DNA of 64,000 nucleotides, from the NCBI RefSeq assembly GCF_016888135.1, contig NZ_JACSWB010000278.1, forward strand, positions 248,001-312,000, given 5' to 3'. The position numbers and the translations under genes are program-made. The notes under the pieces were generated by a model that saw only the letters and a list, made by a program, of their open reading frames with translations, did not search any database and was not told where the DNA came from. Position 1 is the first letter of the stretch, and each line of letters starts with the position of its first letter. The DNA comes from Leptolyngbya sp. CCY15150. Its GTDB lineage: Bacteria; Cyanobacteriota; Cyanobacteriia; RECH01. Of the stretch, positions 35,822 through 44,566 are shown one piece after another.

Positions 35822-36340
35822 TTAGGTTTGATCCATCTGGGATTTGAGCTGCGCTAGGGATGCCCAGCGATGATCGACTAACGCTGGCGTACTCATGGTT
35901 TCTAAGGGAATGCCCGCGCAGGTTTCATCACAAATCTGACGATGGGGGAAGGCGAGGCAAAGCTGTTCATAGAGCCAAGCGCCCAAGTCAAAGTGCCCTT
36001 GGGGGGAGATCGATTCTACCAAGTCGTCGAGCAACGTCTCTTTTTCGACCAAGTTGCTGGCTTCATCTTCAGATCCATCGGATAACCAGATCAGTTCAGA
36101 GGCATCGACGGTAAGGCGGTGGTTGTATTGCTTGAGGCAGCGATCGCAGGTGAGGGTGACAATCGTCTCAGCTTGGGCCCGCACATCGAGATAGGTGGTG
36201 TTGTGGGTCACTTGGATGACGCCTTGAACCGGCATCAATGTTTCTAGATCCGGTAGGTACTCCTGAACCTGGGTGACATCCGTACGTTCCGGTGCCCGCA
36301 GCAATTGGGGTATGTGAATCGGCTGCAATCGAGTGGCCAT
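35822..36340 (-). CDS. DUF177/YceD-family protein
   Basis: A 172-residue protein with the family's Cys cluster: VTLTCDRCLKQYNHRL near residue 80 and DETCAGI near 140, spaced like a metal site. The N-terminus is hydrophobic/basic (HIPQLLRAPERTDVTQVQEY) and the middle is acidic. The family is required for 23S rRNA and L32 accumulation in plants and bacteria. Usually it pairs with rpmF; here it closes the rpmH-yidC cluster, as in other cyanobacteria. It starts 31 bp after the KhpB-like gene. Confidence 0.88.
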   Translation of the reverse strand: MATRLQPIHIPQLLRAPERTDVTQVQEYLPDLETLMPVQGVIQVTHNTTYLDVRAQAETIVTLTCDRCLKQYNHRLTVDASELIWLSDGSEDEASNLVEKETLLDDLVESISPQGHFDLGAWLYEQLCLAFPHRQICDETCAGIPLETMSTPALVDHRWASLAQLKSQMDQT

Positions 36341-36371
36341 GTGCCCTGCTCCTCACGAAAGTCTGTCTAGA

Positions 36372-36863
36372 TCACGCCTGAGCCTGACGAACCACTAAGC
36401 GGCGATCGGGTTCCCGTCCAACGCTTTCCGTCTCTAGGTCATCAAACTCTTTCAAGAAGGTATGCACTTGGCGGCGTTCTGCCGATGAAAGTCCGGTCAT
36501 CTCCGCAGGCTCACCGGTTTCTTGCACTTGGGCAGCGATCGCTTTTGCCATGTCCTGCAGCTCGGCTTGACGATGGGCGCGATAGCCGTCTAGTTCCACC
36601 GTGTAGGCCTGCTGTTCTGTTTCAGGCTGTCCAAGGTTCAGAATGGTATTAGCTAGATATTGAATGGCATCTAGACCTAAACCCTTCTCTCCCACAAGGG
36701 ATGCTGTTTGCTCGGGCGTAAAGGCTGCTGCATCCATGACCAACCAGCAACTGCCCTCCGATGCTAAGCGATCGCCATCAAGGGTGACGGTTGCCGGTAG
36801 ACCTGCATGGGTCAGCAATGTTTCAAGCCACTGTTGTCCGCGCTGCAGTTGCTGGTCTGTCAT
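36372..36863 (-). CDS. Jag/KhpB-type RNA-binding protein (KH-like plus R3H)
   Basis: A 163-residue protein. The first half is a divergent KH-type domain with the GEKGLGLDAIQYLANTIL helix (near residue 77), and the second half is an R3H domain with a basic helix (DGYRAHRQAELQDMAKAIAA) and the RRQVHTFL ... VGREPDRRLVV end. The Jag N-domain is missing. The family binds many RNAs and is encoded behind yidC in most bacteria; it is 9 bp from yidC here, so surely co-transcribed. Confidence 0.9.
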   Translation of the reverse strand: MTDQQLQRGQQWLETLLTHAGLPATVTLDGDRLASEGSCWLVMDAAAFTPEQTASLVGEKGLGLDAIQYLANTILNLGQPETEQQAYTVELDGYRAHRQAELQDMAKAIAAQVQETGEPAEMTGLSSAERRQVHTFLKEFDDLETESVGREPDRRLVVRQAQA

Positions 36864-36872
36864 ATCTGCCCC

Positions 36873-38102
36873 TTAAGACTTTTTCTTAGACGATCGCTTG
36901 CTGTCACTCTTGGGCGTGGAGCGCGCCTTGGGTGTTTTAGCCGCCTCAGGAGCAGCCTCCTCCTTGTCCTTTTTGCCCCGAGTGCCAGGTTCAAAGGGCA
37001 GCCGCTCTTTCTCTTCTTCCTGCTTTTCCTGAGCATCTACGATTTTCTGCAGATTTTCAGGCAAGGGTTCGCGGGACAGGATGAAGGTTTGAGCTGTTTG
37101 GAAGATATTGGCAATCACCATGTACATCAACACCCCAGCCGGCAGTGGAAAGATCAAAAACATCCCTGAAAATAAAATCGGGGTAGCTTTATTGACCGCC
37201 GCCTGTTGAGGGTTGGCATTGGCACTACTCTGCCCTTGCCCCGATAGCTGTTGGTTGAGGTAGAGGCTAAGCCCAAAGAACAACACCATGCCAACGATAT
37301 CCCAATGGATTTCGCCGCCATCGCCCACGGCACCGATGCGTCCTAGGGCTTTAATAAACAGGAAGCCCTTATTGGCAGCTAAGCCCGTCAATTTGCCTTG
37401 AAGGGTTACTTCGCCAGGGTCAAGGGCTTCAATCGTGCCGTCCTCTTTGAGGATCACATGTTCTTCACCCTTGGTGACCGTCCATACGGGCGTCACTTCA
37501 CTATCGGGCTGTTCCGCCAACAATTCCCGTAGAGGCTTACCTTCCGTCGTTTGGAAATCGACTTTTGTCTTCTCTCCCTCAACCAGGCGATTTCCACCGG
37601 GAATTAAGGCTGTGATGGGCACGTGGTAACCATCAACCACATAAATATTTTGAGGTTTCGTGGCATAGACTTGGGGCTGGATCTGCTCAATTTTTTCCTG
37701 GGGAAAAATTTGCAGGTCTACGGTGTAGGTGATATCGGCAAACGGTGATCCCCGCAGGGTTGCAAACAGCGCAAAGAGGATGGGCATTTGCAAAAGAACT
37801 GGGAAACACCCGGAAAGCGGGTTGCCAAACTCTTTGTACACATCACCCATGGCTTCCCGTTGCTTGACCGGGTCATCCTTGTAGCGCTCTTGCACCTCTT
37901 TGACCCGTTTCTGCATCTCTGGCTGAGCCACTCGCATTCGGCGCATACTGCGAATCGAGCCAGCACTCAATGGGTATAGCGCAAATCGAATGACCAGCGT
38001 CAGAGCCACGATCGCCAGACCGTAACTGGGCACAATCCCGTAGAAAAAATCTAGGATCGGCAGCATTACGTTGTTGGAGAGAAAACCGATACCAAAATCC
38101 AT
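36873..38102 (-). CDS. yidC: Membrane protein insertase YidC
   Basis: A 409-residue insertase. The 60-kDa-type core has helices near residues 25-45, 95-115, 268-285 and 310-340, with the hydrophilic-groove Arg in [10 protein letters not shown] and the loop [21 protein letters not shown] luminal loop of about 130 residues (130-260) contains a segment resembling a bacterial Ig-like (BIG2) domain: [20 protein letters not shown] then [12 protein letters not shown]. The C-terminus is a Lys-rich tail suited to ribosome binding. It inserts thylakoid and plasma-membrane proteins. Confidence 0.95.
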   Translation of the reverse strand: MDFGIGFLSNNVMLPILDFFYGIVPSYGLAIVALTLVIRFALYPLSAGSIRSMRRMRVAQPEMQKRVKEVQERYKDDPVKQREAMGDVYKEFGNPLSGCFPVLLQMPILFALFATLRGSPFADITYTVDLQIFPQEKIEQIQPQVYATKPQNIYVVDGYHVPITALIPGGNRLVEGEKTKVDFQTTEGKPLRELLAEQPDSEVTPVWTVTKGEEHVILKEDGTIEALDPGEVTLQGKLTGLAANKGFLFIKALGRIGAVGDGGEIHWDIVGMVLFFGLSLYLNQQLSGQGQSSANANPQQAAVNKATPILFSGMFLIFPLPAGVLMYMVIANIFQTAQTFILSREPLPENLQKIVDAQEKQEEEKERLPFEPGTRGKKDKEEAAPEAAKTPKARSTPKSDSKRSSKKKS

Positions 38103-38285
38103 GCTTGCTATACCAACCTAAGTTGCTCTGAATCTAGTCTATTTGAAATCTAAGTGTATTGTAGCGAGGCAAGAGGTCATCTCAACCGTACCCATCGAGC
38201 TGTGGTGATGGGAGGTGGATTGAATGGACTACGTTCCCTTAAATATGACGCTTTTTTAGCGAACGGGAAGACGATAGTGGATGGC

Positions 38286-38681
38286 TTATGCAGATTTTGT
38301 TTTCGGTGGCTTCTTATCAGCCTTGGCTGCAATCCGTTCGTTCATGTAGTCGTATAGTTCGCGAAATCGGGGAACCGCCTTCATTTCTAGACGGCTGCCG
38401 TCTTTCAACGTCACCACCATATCGCCCCAGATGCCTAGTGCGCGGGGAACTTTGACAATTTTAGAAACTTGGGAATAGATCACATCGGAGCGATCGCGCC
38501 CTAGCCAGCCTCCGGTAATGGAAATCCGGCGATCGGTAATGCGATAGCGCAACCAAATAGCTCGGACAATCGCCCCCACGGTGAGCGGTAGGCAGATCAC
38601 GGTAAACCCCAGCAGGATGTTGATGATTAGGTCGCCCACATGGGGCCCACCTTCATACTGCACGTCTTCTCGAATGCCCAT
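38286..38681 (-). CDS. PH-domain membrane protein (YdbS/YdbT-like)
   Basis: A 131-residue protein from the ATG at 38681; an ATG five codons earlier is equally open. Two hydrophobic helices lie near residues 16-45 (LIINILLGFTVICLPLTVGA), followed by a bacterial PH-like domain (YRITDRRISITGGWLGRDRS, IWGDMVVTLKDGSRLEMKAV). It overlaps the 3' end of rnpA by 29 bp and lies between rnpA and yidC, the usual cyanobacterial position. Its function is unknown; a role in membrane-protein biogenesis is plausible from context. Confidence 0.85.
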   Translation of the reverse strand: MGIREDVQYEGGPHVGDLIINILLGFTVICLPLTVGAIVRAIWLRYRITDRRISITGGWLGRDRSDVIYSQVSKIVKVPRALGIWGDMVVTLKDGSRLEMKAVPRFRELYDYMNERIAAKADKKPPKTKSA

Positions 38682-39039
38682 CAATGACCTCTGCATGTAT
38701 CAGCAACTCTTCCAATTCTCTCAGAAATTGCTCATAATCGCACTGAAGCGCCGAGGGATTCACCACAATGACGAGCCACCAACCCCTGGCCACATCAGGC
38801 AAAAGATAGCGAAATGCTGCTTTAATTTGACGTTTGATCCGATTCCGGTTGACGGCCCGCTTGCTGACCTTGTGGCTGATGGATACCCCAAGGCGAGAAG
38901 GCTGAGAGCCCTTCTCCGACGTTGCGTCGTGGTGCAGCGCTCTCAGGGTGAGAACGTTGCCCTGACACCGCAGTCCATGCCGATAAACGGTGCTGAAATC
39001 TTTGCGCTGCCGAAGTCGATACTGGGAAGCAAGAGACAC
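38653..39039 (-). CDS. rnpA: Ribonuclease P protein component
   Basis: A 128-residue basic protein with the RNase P protein signature (KVSKRAVNRNRIKRQIKAAF, the RNR motif near residue 66) and LRQRKDFSTVYRHGLRC at the N-terminus. It binds RNase P RNA to process tRNA 5' ends. It is separated from rpmH by a 359-bp gap, so it may have its own promoter. Its 3' end overlaps the PH-domain gene. Confidence 0.95.
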   Translation of the reverse strand: MSLASQYRLRQRKDFSTVYRHGLRCQGNVLTLRALHHDATSEKGSQPSRLGVSISHKVSKRAVNRNRIKRQIKAAFRYLLPDVARGWWLVIVVNPSALQCDYEQFLRELEELLIHAEVIDGHSRRRAV

Positions 39040-39398
39040 AACAGATACTGACCGCAGTTAATAGTACGTTCTGAAGGGCTGAACCACCCTTTAGGAGAGC
39101 TTGATCAGCTTTTCAGGTTTTGCCATACGCTAACCTAATCAGCCGTTAGCCTAGATGTCCTTACCTAGATGCCTAGGGATAGCACATGACGACTCTGGGA
39201 GCCTGATAGGCCCTACCTAAGGCTGCCTTGCCTTTTCTGGAAGCAGGAGAGGGGCAAAACGCGAACTGCTTAGGTCGATCAACTAAAACAAGATAGCGGT
39301 TATGACTACACAAAACTCTCCCCAAACATTGGTTCGGGGAGAAAGTGTATCCATGATCAAACCTGTCATGGCGTCATCAAGGTGTCTATGGTAAAAAC
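39040..39398. other. rpmH-rnpA intergenic region, 359 bp
   Basis: No ORF is supported. It contains the rpmH terminator (39317-39342) and the presumed rnpA promoter region. The rpmH-rnpA gap is wider than in most bacteria. Confidence 0.6.
39317..39342 (-). terminator. rpmH intrinsic terminator
   Basis: TCTCCCC (39317-39323) pairs with GGGGAGA (39336-39342). On the minus strand the stem is followed by GTTTTG, 56 nt after the rpmH stop codon. Confidence 0.8.
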
Positions 39399-39536
39399 CT
39401 AGACACTTAGGCGAGCACGACCTTTATTGCGTCTTGCCTTGATAACCCGTTGTCCATTTTTTGTCCGCATCCGAGCGCGAAAGCCTGATGTTCTCTTGCG
39501 CTTGCGGCTAGTACCGCCGAGAGTACGCTTAGTCAT
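39399..39536 (-). CDS. rpmH: 50S ribosomal protein L34
   Basis: A 45-residue, very basic protein beginning [20 protein letters not shown], then [10 protein letters not shown] and [11 protein letters not shown], the complete L34 consensus. The ATG at 39536 has AGAAG 8 nt upstream on the minus strand. It is the first gene of the rpmH-rnpA-yidC cluster. L34 is a late-assembling 50S protein. Confidence 0.97.
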   Translation of the reverse strand: MTKRTLGGTSRKRKRTSGFRARMRTKNGQRVIKARRNKGRARLSV

Positions 39537-39696
39537 GACGAACCCAACTCTTCTTTAAAATCTGATTATGCCGGAAGCACAGTCTAACACTATATAAGTC
39601 AGGCGTGCTTTCGTCAATAGCGGTAGTCATGACCAGAGCGCTAGATGAGATGGCCTATGCTGACTGTTGCCTTGAGATTAGGGTTGCGATCGCGCC

Positions 39697-40236
39697 CTAG
39701 CCTCCTAGGTTGAGAATCCAGGTGCCGACGTAGCGACCGAGGGGTAAATCTCCTGGAGAATAAATCAGCGCATTGAAGTAGTAAAACCCTGCGCGGGGGT
39801 TACGAATGTTGTCTAGGATGACTTCTACGGAGCTATTGGCGGGCACTTCTGCCTGGGGATAGATATCAATGACGCGATTGTCTACATCCCAGTTGGCTTC
39901 ATCAATAACAACCTCTTCCCCATCAACTTTGACTTCAATATCAACATTATCAATATTGAAATTAATGCGGTAGTTGTCTGGGTAGGTAATGGAAAACCGA
40001 GATACAGCGAATTCCATTTTTTCCGGTGGAATTCTCAATCGATAGCGATCAAAGCGGTTGGAGCGGCCTTGGTTATCTAGGCGATAGCCCAACTCATAGC
40101 CGTCATCAACTCCGCTGAAAATGGTTAGACCTGGCAACCCCTGAGCCATGACTGTGATGGTGGTTCCAGTTAACAAACAGGTGGCGATCGCCGCAGCCGA
40201 GAAGAACCGACGAGTCAAACGCTTTACAAGAGACAT
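39697..40236 (-). CDS. DUF2808-domain secreted protein
   Basis: A 179-residue exported protein from MSLVKRLTRRFF (40236). The signal peptide runs to about residue 30 (ITVMAQ-GLPG). The mature part is a single beta-rich domain with the DUF2808 hallmark (FDRYRLRIPPEKMEFAVSRF, VDIYPQAEVPANSSVEVILD, GFYYFNALIYSPGD). This family is common and often multi-copy in cyanobacteria; a cell-surface role is likely but undefined. It has no close operon partner. Confidence 0.85.
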   Translation of the reverse strand: MSLVKRLTRRFFSAAAIATCLLTGTTITVMAQGLPGLTIFSGVDDGYELGYRLDNQGRSNRFDRYRLRIPPEKMEFAVSRFSITYPDNYRINFNIDNVDIEVKVDGEEVVIDEANWDVDNRVIDIYPQAEVPANSSVEVILDNIRNPRAGFYYFNALIYSPGDLPLGRYVGTWILNLGG

Positions 40237-40443
40237 AAACCTCACCAAACCCTCATAACACTTGAGTAAAAACCGATCTATACATAACGATGAGCCATGC
40301 AGTTTGGCGTTTTAGAACCCAAAACCCTCAGCCAATTGCTAGCTGCATGAACCCTGGTATAGACTCTAGCAGGATCTTGGAAAAACCTGCTGGACAAGTT
40401 TAGAGACTGATAGGTCTGCCGTGGTGTTCCTTGTGTCAGCGAT

Positions 40444-41010
40444 TCACGAACCGCAAAGGACTTGGCGCAGGGTGCGGAGGTTGTTGGGCAAGTCTAGTCG
40501 AATCGCTTGCTGAACCAGCAAACTGGGTACTGGAATCGACGGTGTTGCGCTGACCCCGTAGGTGAGCAAGGTGCCTGAGCCGAAATCTTGTACTTTAAGA
40601 TTGGCGTAGAAATCTGAAAAGCTGCCCTGCTCCATGCAAAACTGCACCTGTTGGTGATCGGCCTGCACAATTTCAAAGACTCGCAGGTAGATTTCAACTT
40701 GCACCTTCAGCAACAGAAATTCTTTGCGGGCTGCTTGATAAAGCCGAATAGATTTTGAGAGGCCTGCTTTGGAAAGAACGGCGCTCTGGGTCAGATTGGG
40801 AAAATACTCCACCCAGCGCGGGTAGTTGGTGAGATGTTGCCAAACCTCATAACGGATCAAAGGCACATAGATTTGGGCTGTGACCGCGCCTCCCCAAGCG
40901 CTGTGCGGTCGCGCTTCTAGAAGCACCTCGCCGTTGAGTAATGCCGTCTTGCTTATGTCTGTCGCTGACGATGAAGGGGCGTCGTTAGCGGTTATCAGAA
41001 ATGCAGTCAT
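40444..41010 (-). CDS. SRPBCC/START-like ligand-binding protein
   Basis: A 188-residue protein whose residues 40-185 fit the SRPBCC fold (coenzyme Q-binding/cyclase-like): VWQHLTNYPRWVEYFPNLTQ, followed by strands VQFCMEQGSFSDFYANLKVQ and LLTYGVSATPSIPVPSLLVQ, and a long C-terminal helix (IRLDLPNNLRTLRQVLCG). The fold binds hydrophobic ligands such as lipids or polyketides; the ligand is unknown. There is no signal peptide. No neighbour suggests a pathway. Confidence 0.85.
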   Translation of the reverse strand: MTAFLITANDAPSSSATDISKTALLNGEVLLEARPHSAWGGAVTAQIYVPLIRYEVWQHLTNYPRWVEYFPNLTQSAVLSKAGLSKSIRLYQAARKEFLLLKVQVEIYLRVFEIVQADHQQVQFCMEQGSFSDFYANLKVQDFGSGTLLTYGVSATPSIPVPSLLVQQAIRLDLPNNLRTLRQVLCGS

Positions 41011-41299
41011 GAATTCTCACTCAGGTGAATGGATTTGGATCAGTCAACCCGAACATACTCCTTCAAGCTTCCCCGATAGTTCCGTTTTACTCGCCACTTC
41101 TTTATAAAAAACTCCGAGAAACTACTAAAACTTAATAACTCTGGGCAAAAATTTATGGTTTTTTCCGGCAAACTACGGACATGTTTGACCGTATGGTGAA
41201 AACCTGGCCGATTTTGCAGGCCGTCTTCCCGTAGTTGCTACGGTGTGAATAGCTCTAGAAGCCATGAGCGCCATAGTAAGAACGCCATAGAAGGTAGAT

Positions 41300-41485
41300 A
41301 TGTTACAAACATTGCGGCTTGAAACCAAGATTTTTTTGGGCTGTTTGGCGAGCACGCTAGTCATTTGGATCCTCCGAGGCGTGGGACTGCTGACGTTTTT
41401 GCCAGGGATTATCCTATCGCTGCTGCTGTTGCTATCGATTGGAACCGGGGTTTTATGGGCTCTGCAAGCGATTCGCCGGTTTTAG
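41300..41485 (+). CDS. Small membrane protein, 61 residues
   Basis: MLQTLRLETKIFLGCLASTL is followed by two closely spaced hydrophobic helices (about 10-30 and 33-55) and a short basic end (AIRRF). AAGGT lies 5-6 nt upstream of the ATG. I recall similar short two-helix proteins in other cyanobacteria, but no function. Its stop codon overlaps that of the convergent lipoprotein gene. Confidence 0.65.
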   Translation: MLQTLRLETKIFLGCLASTLVIWILRGVGLLTFLPGIILSLLLLLSIGTGVLWALQAIRRF

Positions 41486-42375
41486 GGATTCTGCTGATCG
41501 GCATCGGGGCCATCCGGATTGGGCTCGTTCGTGATATCTGGCTCGGAGCGATCGCTCTCCGGGTCATCATTGGGGCGATCGCCCTCTCCTTCCGGCAAGG
41601 GTTCAGGGTCTTCTGGCTCTCGATCGCTAGGTGCTTGCTCCTCAGAGGCTGCATCATTGTCCTCGCTGCCAGGGGACTCGTTCGGCTCTGCTGGGTTGGG
41701 CGCTGCATCGTTGTCCTCACCGTCCGATGCTGCTCCGTTAGGTTCGGGTTCGTCGAGCAGAGATTCGTCGGGCAGAGGCTGGGAGCGTTCTTGGAAGCTA
41801 TTGATCACCCTTTGAAGCTGTTCTCGATGGCTGTCAAACTGTTCCGGGTCTGTCCAAGCTAGGATTTGATAGAAGGCATAGCGAGTTTCGATCGTGGTGT
41901 GCAGGTAGGTGACGGCTACGCTGTCTAGATAGCCTTGTACGTCTACTTGTCGGGCTTGGTAGGAACCAATGCGCCGTATAGCCGTGGGTGGACTGATGGT
42001 GGGTTCCACGAGACGACTGCTGAGGGCATTGAGGGTGAGGATAGCGTGATCGTCAATGGATAGATCGGAGCGATCGCCGCCTGATGCTTTTAGATCCCTC
42101 AAGACAATGATATAAAGCTGTTCAGCTTCATAGGATATTTGCAGCTCGGCATGATCATGAAGATTTTGATCACGCTGCCATCCTTTCGGCAAGGTTAACG
42201 CAATGGTGCCATCCAAACTGGTCACCGTTTCTTGGGGGGCAAGATTCTCCGACGACGATGGGGTAGACCTAACATTCCTAGCTGGAACCATCCCACAGCC
42301 CTGCAGCCCGCTTAGGCTGAACAAGGCCGCACCGCCTGCGGAGGCTATTTTCATCCAACCACCCATAGCGCTCAA
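41482..42375 (-). CDS. Lipoprotein with acidic, proline-rich C-terminal tail
   Basis: A 297-residue protein with a lipoprotein signal peptide: hydrophobic segment to residue 26 and lipobox LQGC (the Cys is near residue 27; the start may be the Met at residue 8). Residues 45-190 form a compact domain (LDGTIALTLPKGWQRDQNLH, YEAEQLYIIVLRDLKASGGD, YLHTTIETRYAFYQILAWTD). From about 200 onward the tail is Asp/Glu/Pro/Asn-rich and surely disordered. The domain looks like the PsbP/MOG1-like single-domain proteins that begin with an LPxGW motif. The function is unknown. Confidence 0.8.
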   Translation of the reverse strand: MSAMGGWMKIASAGGAALFSLSGLQGCGMVPARNVRSTPSSSENLAPQETVTSLDGTIALTLPKGWQRDQNLHDHAELQISYEAEQLYIIVLRDLKASGGDRSDLSIDDHAILTLNALSSRLVEPTISPPTAIRRIGSYQARQVDVQGYLDSVAVTYLHTTIETRYAFYQILAWTDPEQFDSHREQLQRVINSFQERSQPLPDESLLDEPEPNGAASDGEDNDAAPNPAEPNESPGSEDNDAASEEQAPSDREPEDPEPLPEGEGDRPNDDPESDRSEPDITNEPNPDGPDADQQNP

Positions 42376-42532
42376 TCCACTCTGCGATCGCTCTGCGGGT
42401 ATGATGATACGTTACCTGGGGCGATCGCACATCTGCTGAGAGAGCGTAATATTTTGCAATATTTTTCCCTAGACCCAATGCCCTGAGACCCTCGTTCCGG
42501 GCTTACAATGAAAAACTGTTGTCTTATGGTTC

Positions 42533-43066
42533 ATGGAAGGGACAAGGGCCGCTGTGCATCTCACTTCTGATCATGCTGCGATGCTGTTCGACCATGCCCA
42601 GCAGACGTATCCAGACGAATGCTGTGGATTGTTGATTGGCATCACGACTCCAGATGGCCAGCGATCGCTGCTAGAGGTGATTCCCACCCGCAATGCTTGG
42701 GACATGGACGCCGCTGAACAGATGGCGAATGCTCAGCCGTCCCTGGTTGTTGATCGTCAGCAGGACAAGCGATCGCGCCGATATTGGATTGATCCCCGCG
42801 ATTTACTGCAGGCCCAGCGCTATGCCCGCACCCTGACCCATCGGGACGGAACCCCCAATTTAATTGGGATTTACCATTCCCACCCCGACCATCCCGCCCG
42901 TCCGTCAGAATGCGATCGCCTCTGCGCTTGGCCGGACTATTCTTACATCATCGTTTCAGTTCACCACGGCGTTCCCCAAGACCTTTTATGCTGGAAGTTA
43001 GACCCACACCATCAGTTTCAGGCTGAACCAATCGTCATTCAGCACAAGGGGGGCGATCGCTCCTAG
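42533..43066 (+). CDS. M67-family JAMM/Mov34 metallopeptidase
   Basis: A 177-residue protein carrying the JAMM zinc site: Glu in YPDECCGLLIG, and HSHPDHPARPSECDRLCAWP giving H-x-H-x(10)-D. Bacterial members (Mec+ type) clip C-terminal residues from ubiquitin-like sulfur carriers such as CysO or ThiS/MoaD relatives so they can be thiocarboxylated. The gene is followed 79 bp later by the E1-like moeZ gene, the usual pairing. No ubiquitin-like carrier gene is found in the window. Confidence 0.92.
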   Translation: MEGTRAAVHLTSDHAAMLFDHAQQTYPDECCGLLIGITTPDGQRSLLEVIPTRNAWDMDAAEQMANAQPSLVVDRQQDKRSRRYWIDPRDLLQAQRYARTLTHRDGTPNLIGIYHSHPDHPARPSECDRLCAWPDYSYIIVSVHHGVPQDLLCWKLDPHHQFQAEPIVIQHKGGDRS

Positions 43067-43145
43067 CTGAATTCTGGGTTGCCCTATCTCGTTTTCGTCT
43101 CTTGTCGTTTCCCCATACCCACCACTCACTACCGTTAGATTTGCT

Positions 43146-44318
43146 ATGTTGAACCCGAATCTGGACGACATCCAGCTTAGCCGCGATGAATACGATCGCT
43201 ACTCTCGCCACCTCATCTTGCCGGAGGTGGGGTTGGAGGGGCAAAAACGGCTCAAGGCTGCCAGCGTGCTCTGTATTGGCACCGGTGGGCTTGGCTCTCC
43301 CCTGCTGCTCTATCTAGCTGCTGCGGGCGTTGGGCGCATCGGCATCGTTGATTTTGATATTGTCGATCGCTCTAACCTTCAGCGTCAGGTGATCCACGGC
43401 ACCTCTTGGGTGGGCAAGCCCAAAATTGTGTCTGCCAAGGATCGGATTCTTGAGATCAACCCCAATTGCCAGGTGGATCTCTACGAAACCCGCCTCAGTG
43501 CTGACAATGCCCTCGATATCATCCGTCCCTATGACATTGTGGTGGATGGCACCGACAACTTCCCCACCCGCTACCTGGTGAACGATGCCTGTGTGCTGCT
43601 CGACAAGCCCAATGTCTATGGCTCCATCTTCCGCTTTGAAGGGCAGGCCACGGTCTTCAACTATGAGGATGGCCCCAACTACCGCGATCTATATCCCGAA
43701 CCGCCGCCGCCGGGCCTGGTGCCCTCCTGCGCTGAAGGGGGCGTGCTGGGAATTCTGCCGGGGATCATTGGCGTGATTCAGGCAACAGAAACCATCAAGA
43801 TTATTTTGGGCAAAGGCACCACCCTCAGCGGTCGCCTGTTGCTGTACAACTCCTTGGATATGACCTTCCGGGAGCTGAAGCTGCGCCCCAACCCGGTGCG
43901 TCCGGTGATCGACGGCTTGATCGACTACGAAATGTTCTGCGGAATTCCCCAAGCTAAGGCAGAGGAGGCTAAGCAGCAAATGGCGATTCCTGAAATGACG
44001 GTGCAGGAGCTGAAAGCCTTGCTCGATAGCGGTGCGGATGATTTTGTGCTGCTGGATGTGCGCAATCCCAATGAGTACGACATTGCCCAGATTCCGGGAT
44101 CGGTACTGGTGCCGCTGCCGGATATCGAAAATGGTGATGGCATTGCCAAGGTGAAAGAGGTGCTCAATGGACATCGCCTGATTGCCCACTGCAAGATGGG
44201 CGGGCGATCGGCCAAGGCGTTGGCGATCCTGAAAGAATCAGGCATTGAGGGTACCAATGTGAAGGGCGGTATTCAGGCTTGGAGCCGAGAAGTGGATGCA
44301 TCCGTGCCGGAATATTAA
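43146..44318 (+). CDS. moeZ: E1-like adenylyltransferase with rhodanese domain (MoeZ/MoeB type)
   Basis: A 390-residue two-domain protein. The ThiF/MoeB domain (about 1-265) has the ATP-binding LCIGTGGLGSPLLLYLAAAG, VDFDIVDRSNLQRQVIH and the catalytic Cys in GLVPSCAEGGVLGILPG. The C-terminal rhodanese domain (about 285-385) has its active Cys in LIAHCKMGGRSAKAL. It adenylates and sulfurates the C-terminus of MoaD/ThiS/CysO-like carriers. The usual Zn tetrad is missing: the CxxC positions read NYRD and NPVR. It is paired with the M67 peptidase upstream. Confidence 0.93.
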   Translation: MLNPNLDDIQLSRDEYDRYSRHLILPEVGLEGQKRLKAASVLCIGTGGLGSPLLLYLAAAGVGRIGIVDFDIVDRSNLQRQVIHGTSWVGKPKIVSAKDRILEINPNCQVDLYETRLSADNALDIIRPYDIVVDGTDNFPTRYLVNDACVLLDKPNVYGSIFRFEGQATVFNYEDGPNYRDLYPEPPPPGLVPSCAEGGVLGILPGIIGVIQATETIKIILGKGTTLSGRLLLYNSLDMTFRELKLRPNPVRPVIDGLIDYEMFCGIPQAKAEEAKQQMAIPEMTVQELKALLDSGADDFVLLDVRNPNEYDIAQIPGSVLVPLPDIENGDGIAKVKEVLNGHRLIAHCKMGGRSAKALAILKESGIEGTNVKGGIQAWSREVDASVPEY

Positions 44319-44422
44319 GCATTCCTGGGACTGAGTCTTGCAATAGGTGTCGTGGGACTGGCTCTCCATCGCTGCTGCTCGGGCTGACGTTGGCATATCA
44401 ATCCTGTTCGGCACTTTATCCT

Positions 44423-44455
44423 CAAGGGGGAGGTGGGTCATCTGCCTCCCCCTTG
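44423..44455 (+). terminator. Terminator after moeZ
   Basis: CAAGGGGGAGG (44423-44433) pairs perfectly with CCTCCCCCTTG (44445-44455), loop of 11 nt, followed by TCGTTGGGTTG. It lies 105 nt beyond the moeZ stop codon. Confidence 0.8.
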
Positions 44456-44566
44456 TCGTTGGGTTGAACCGTTGTCCGTTGGATTCCCCCGAGCTTGCGG
44501 TTAGATTAGGAAAACAAATCCCGTTGTTTCCCTTCCAAGTCCTTTCTAAATACGTCTGAGAAAGCC

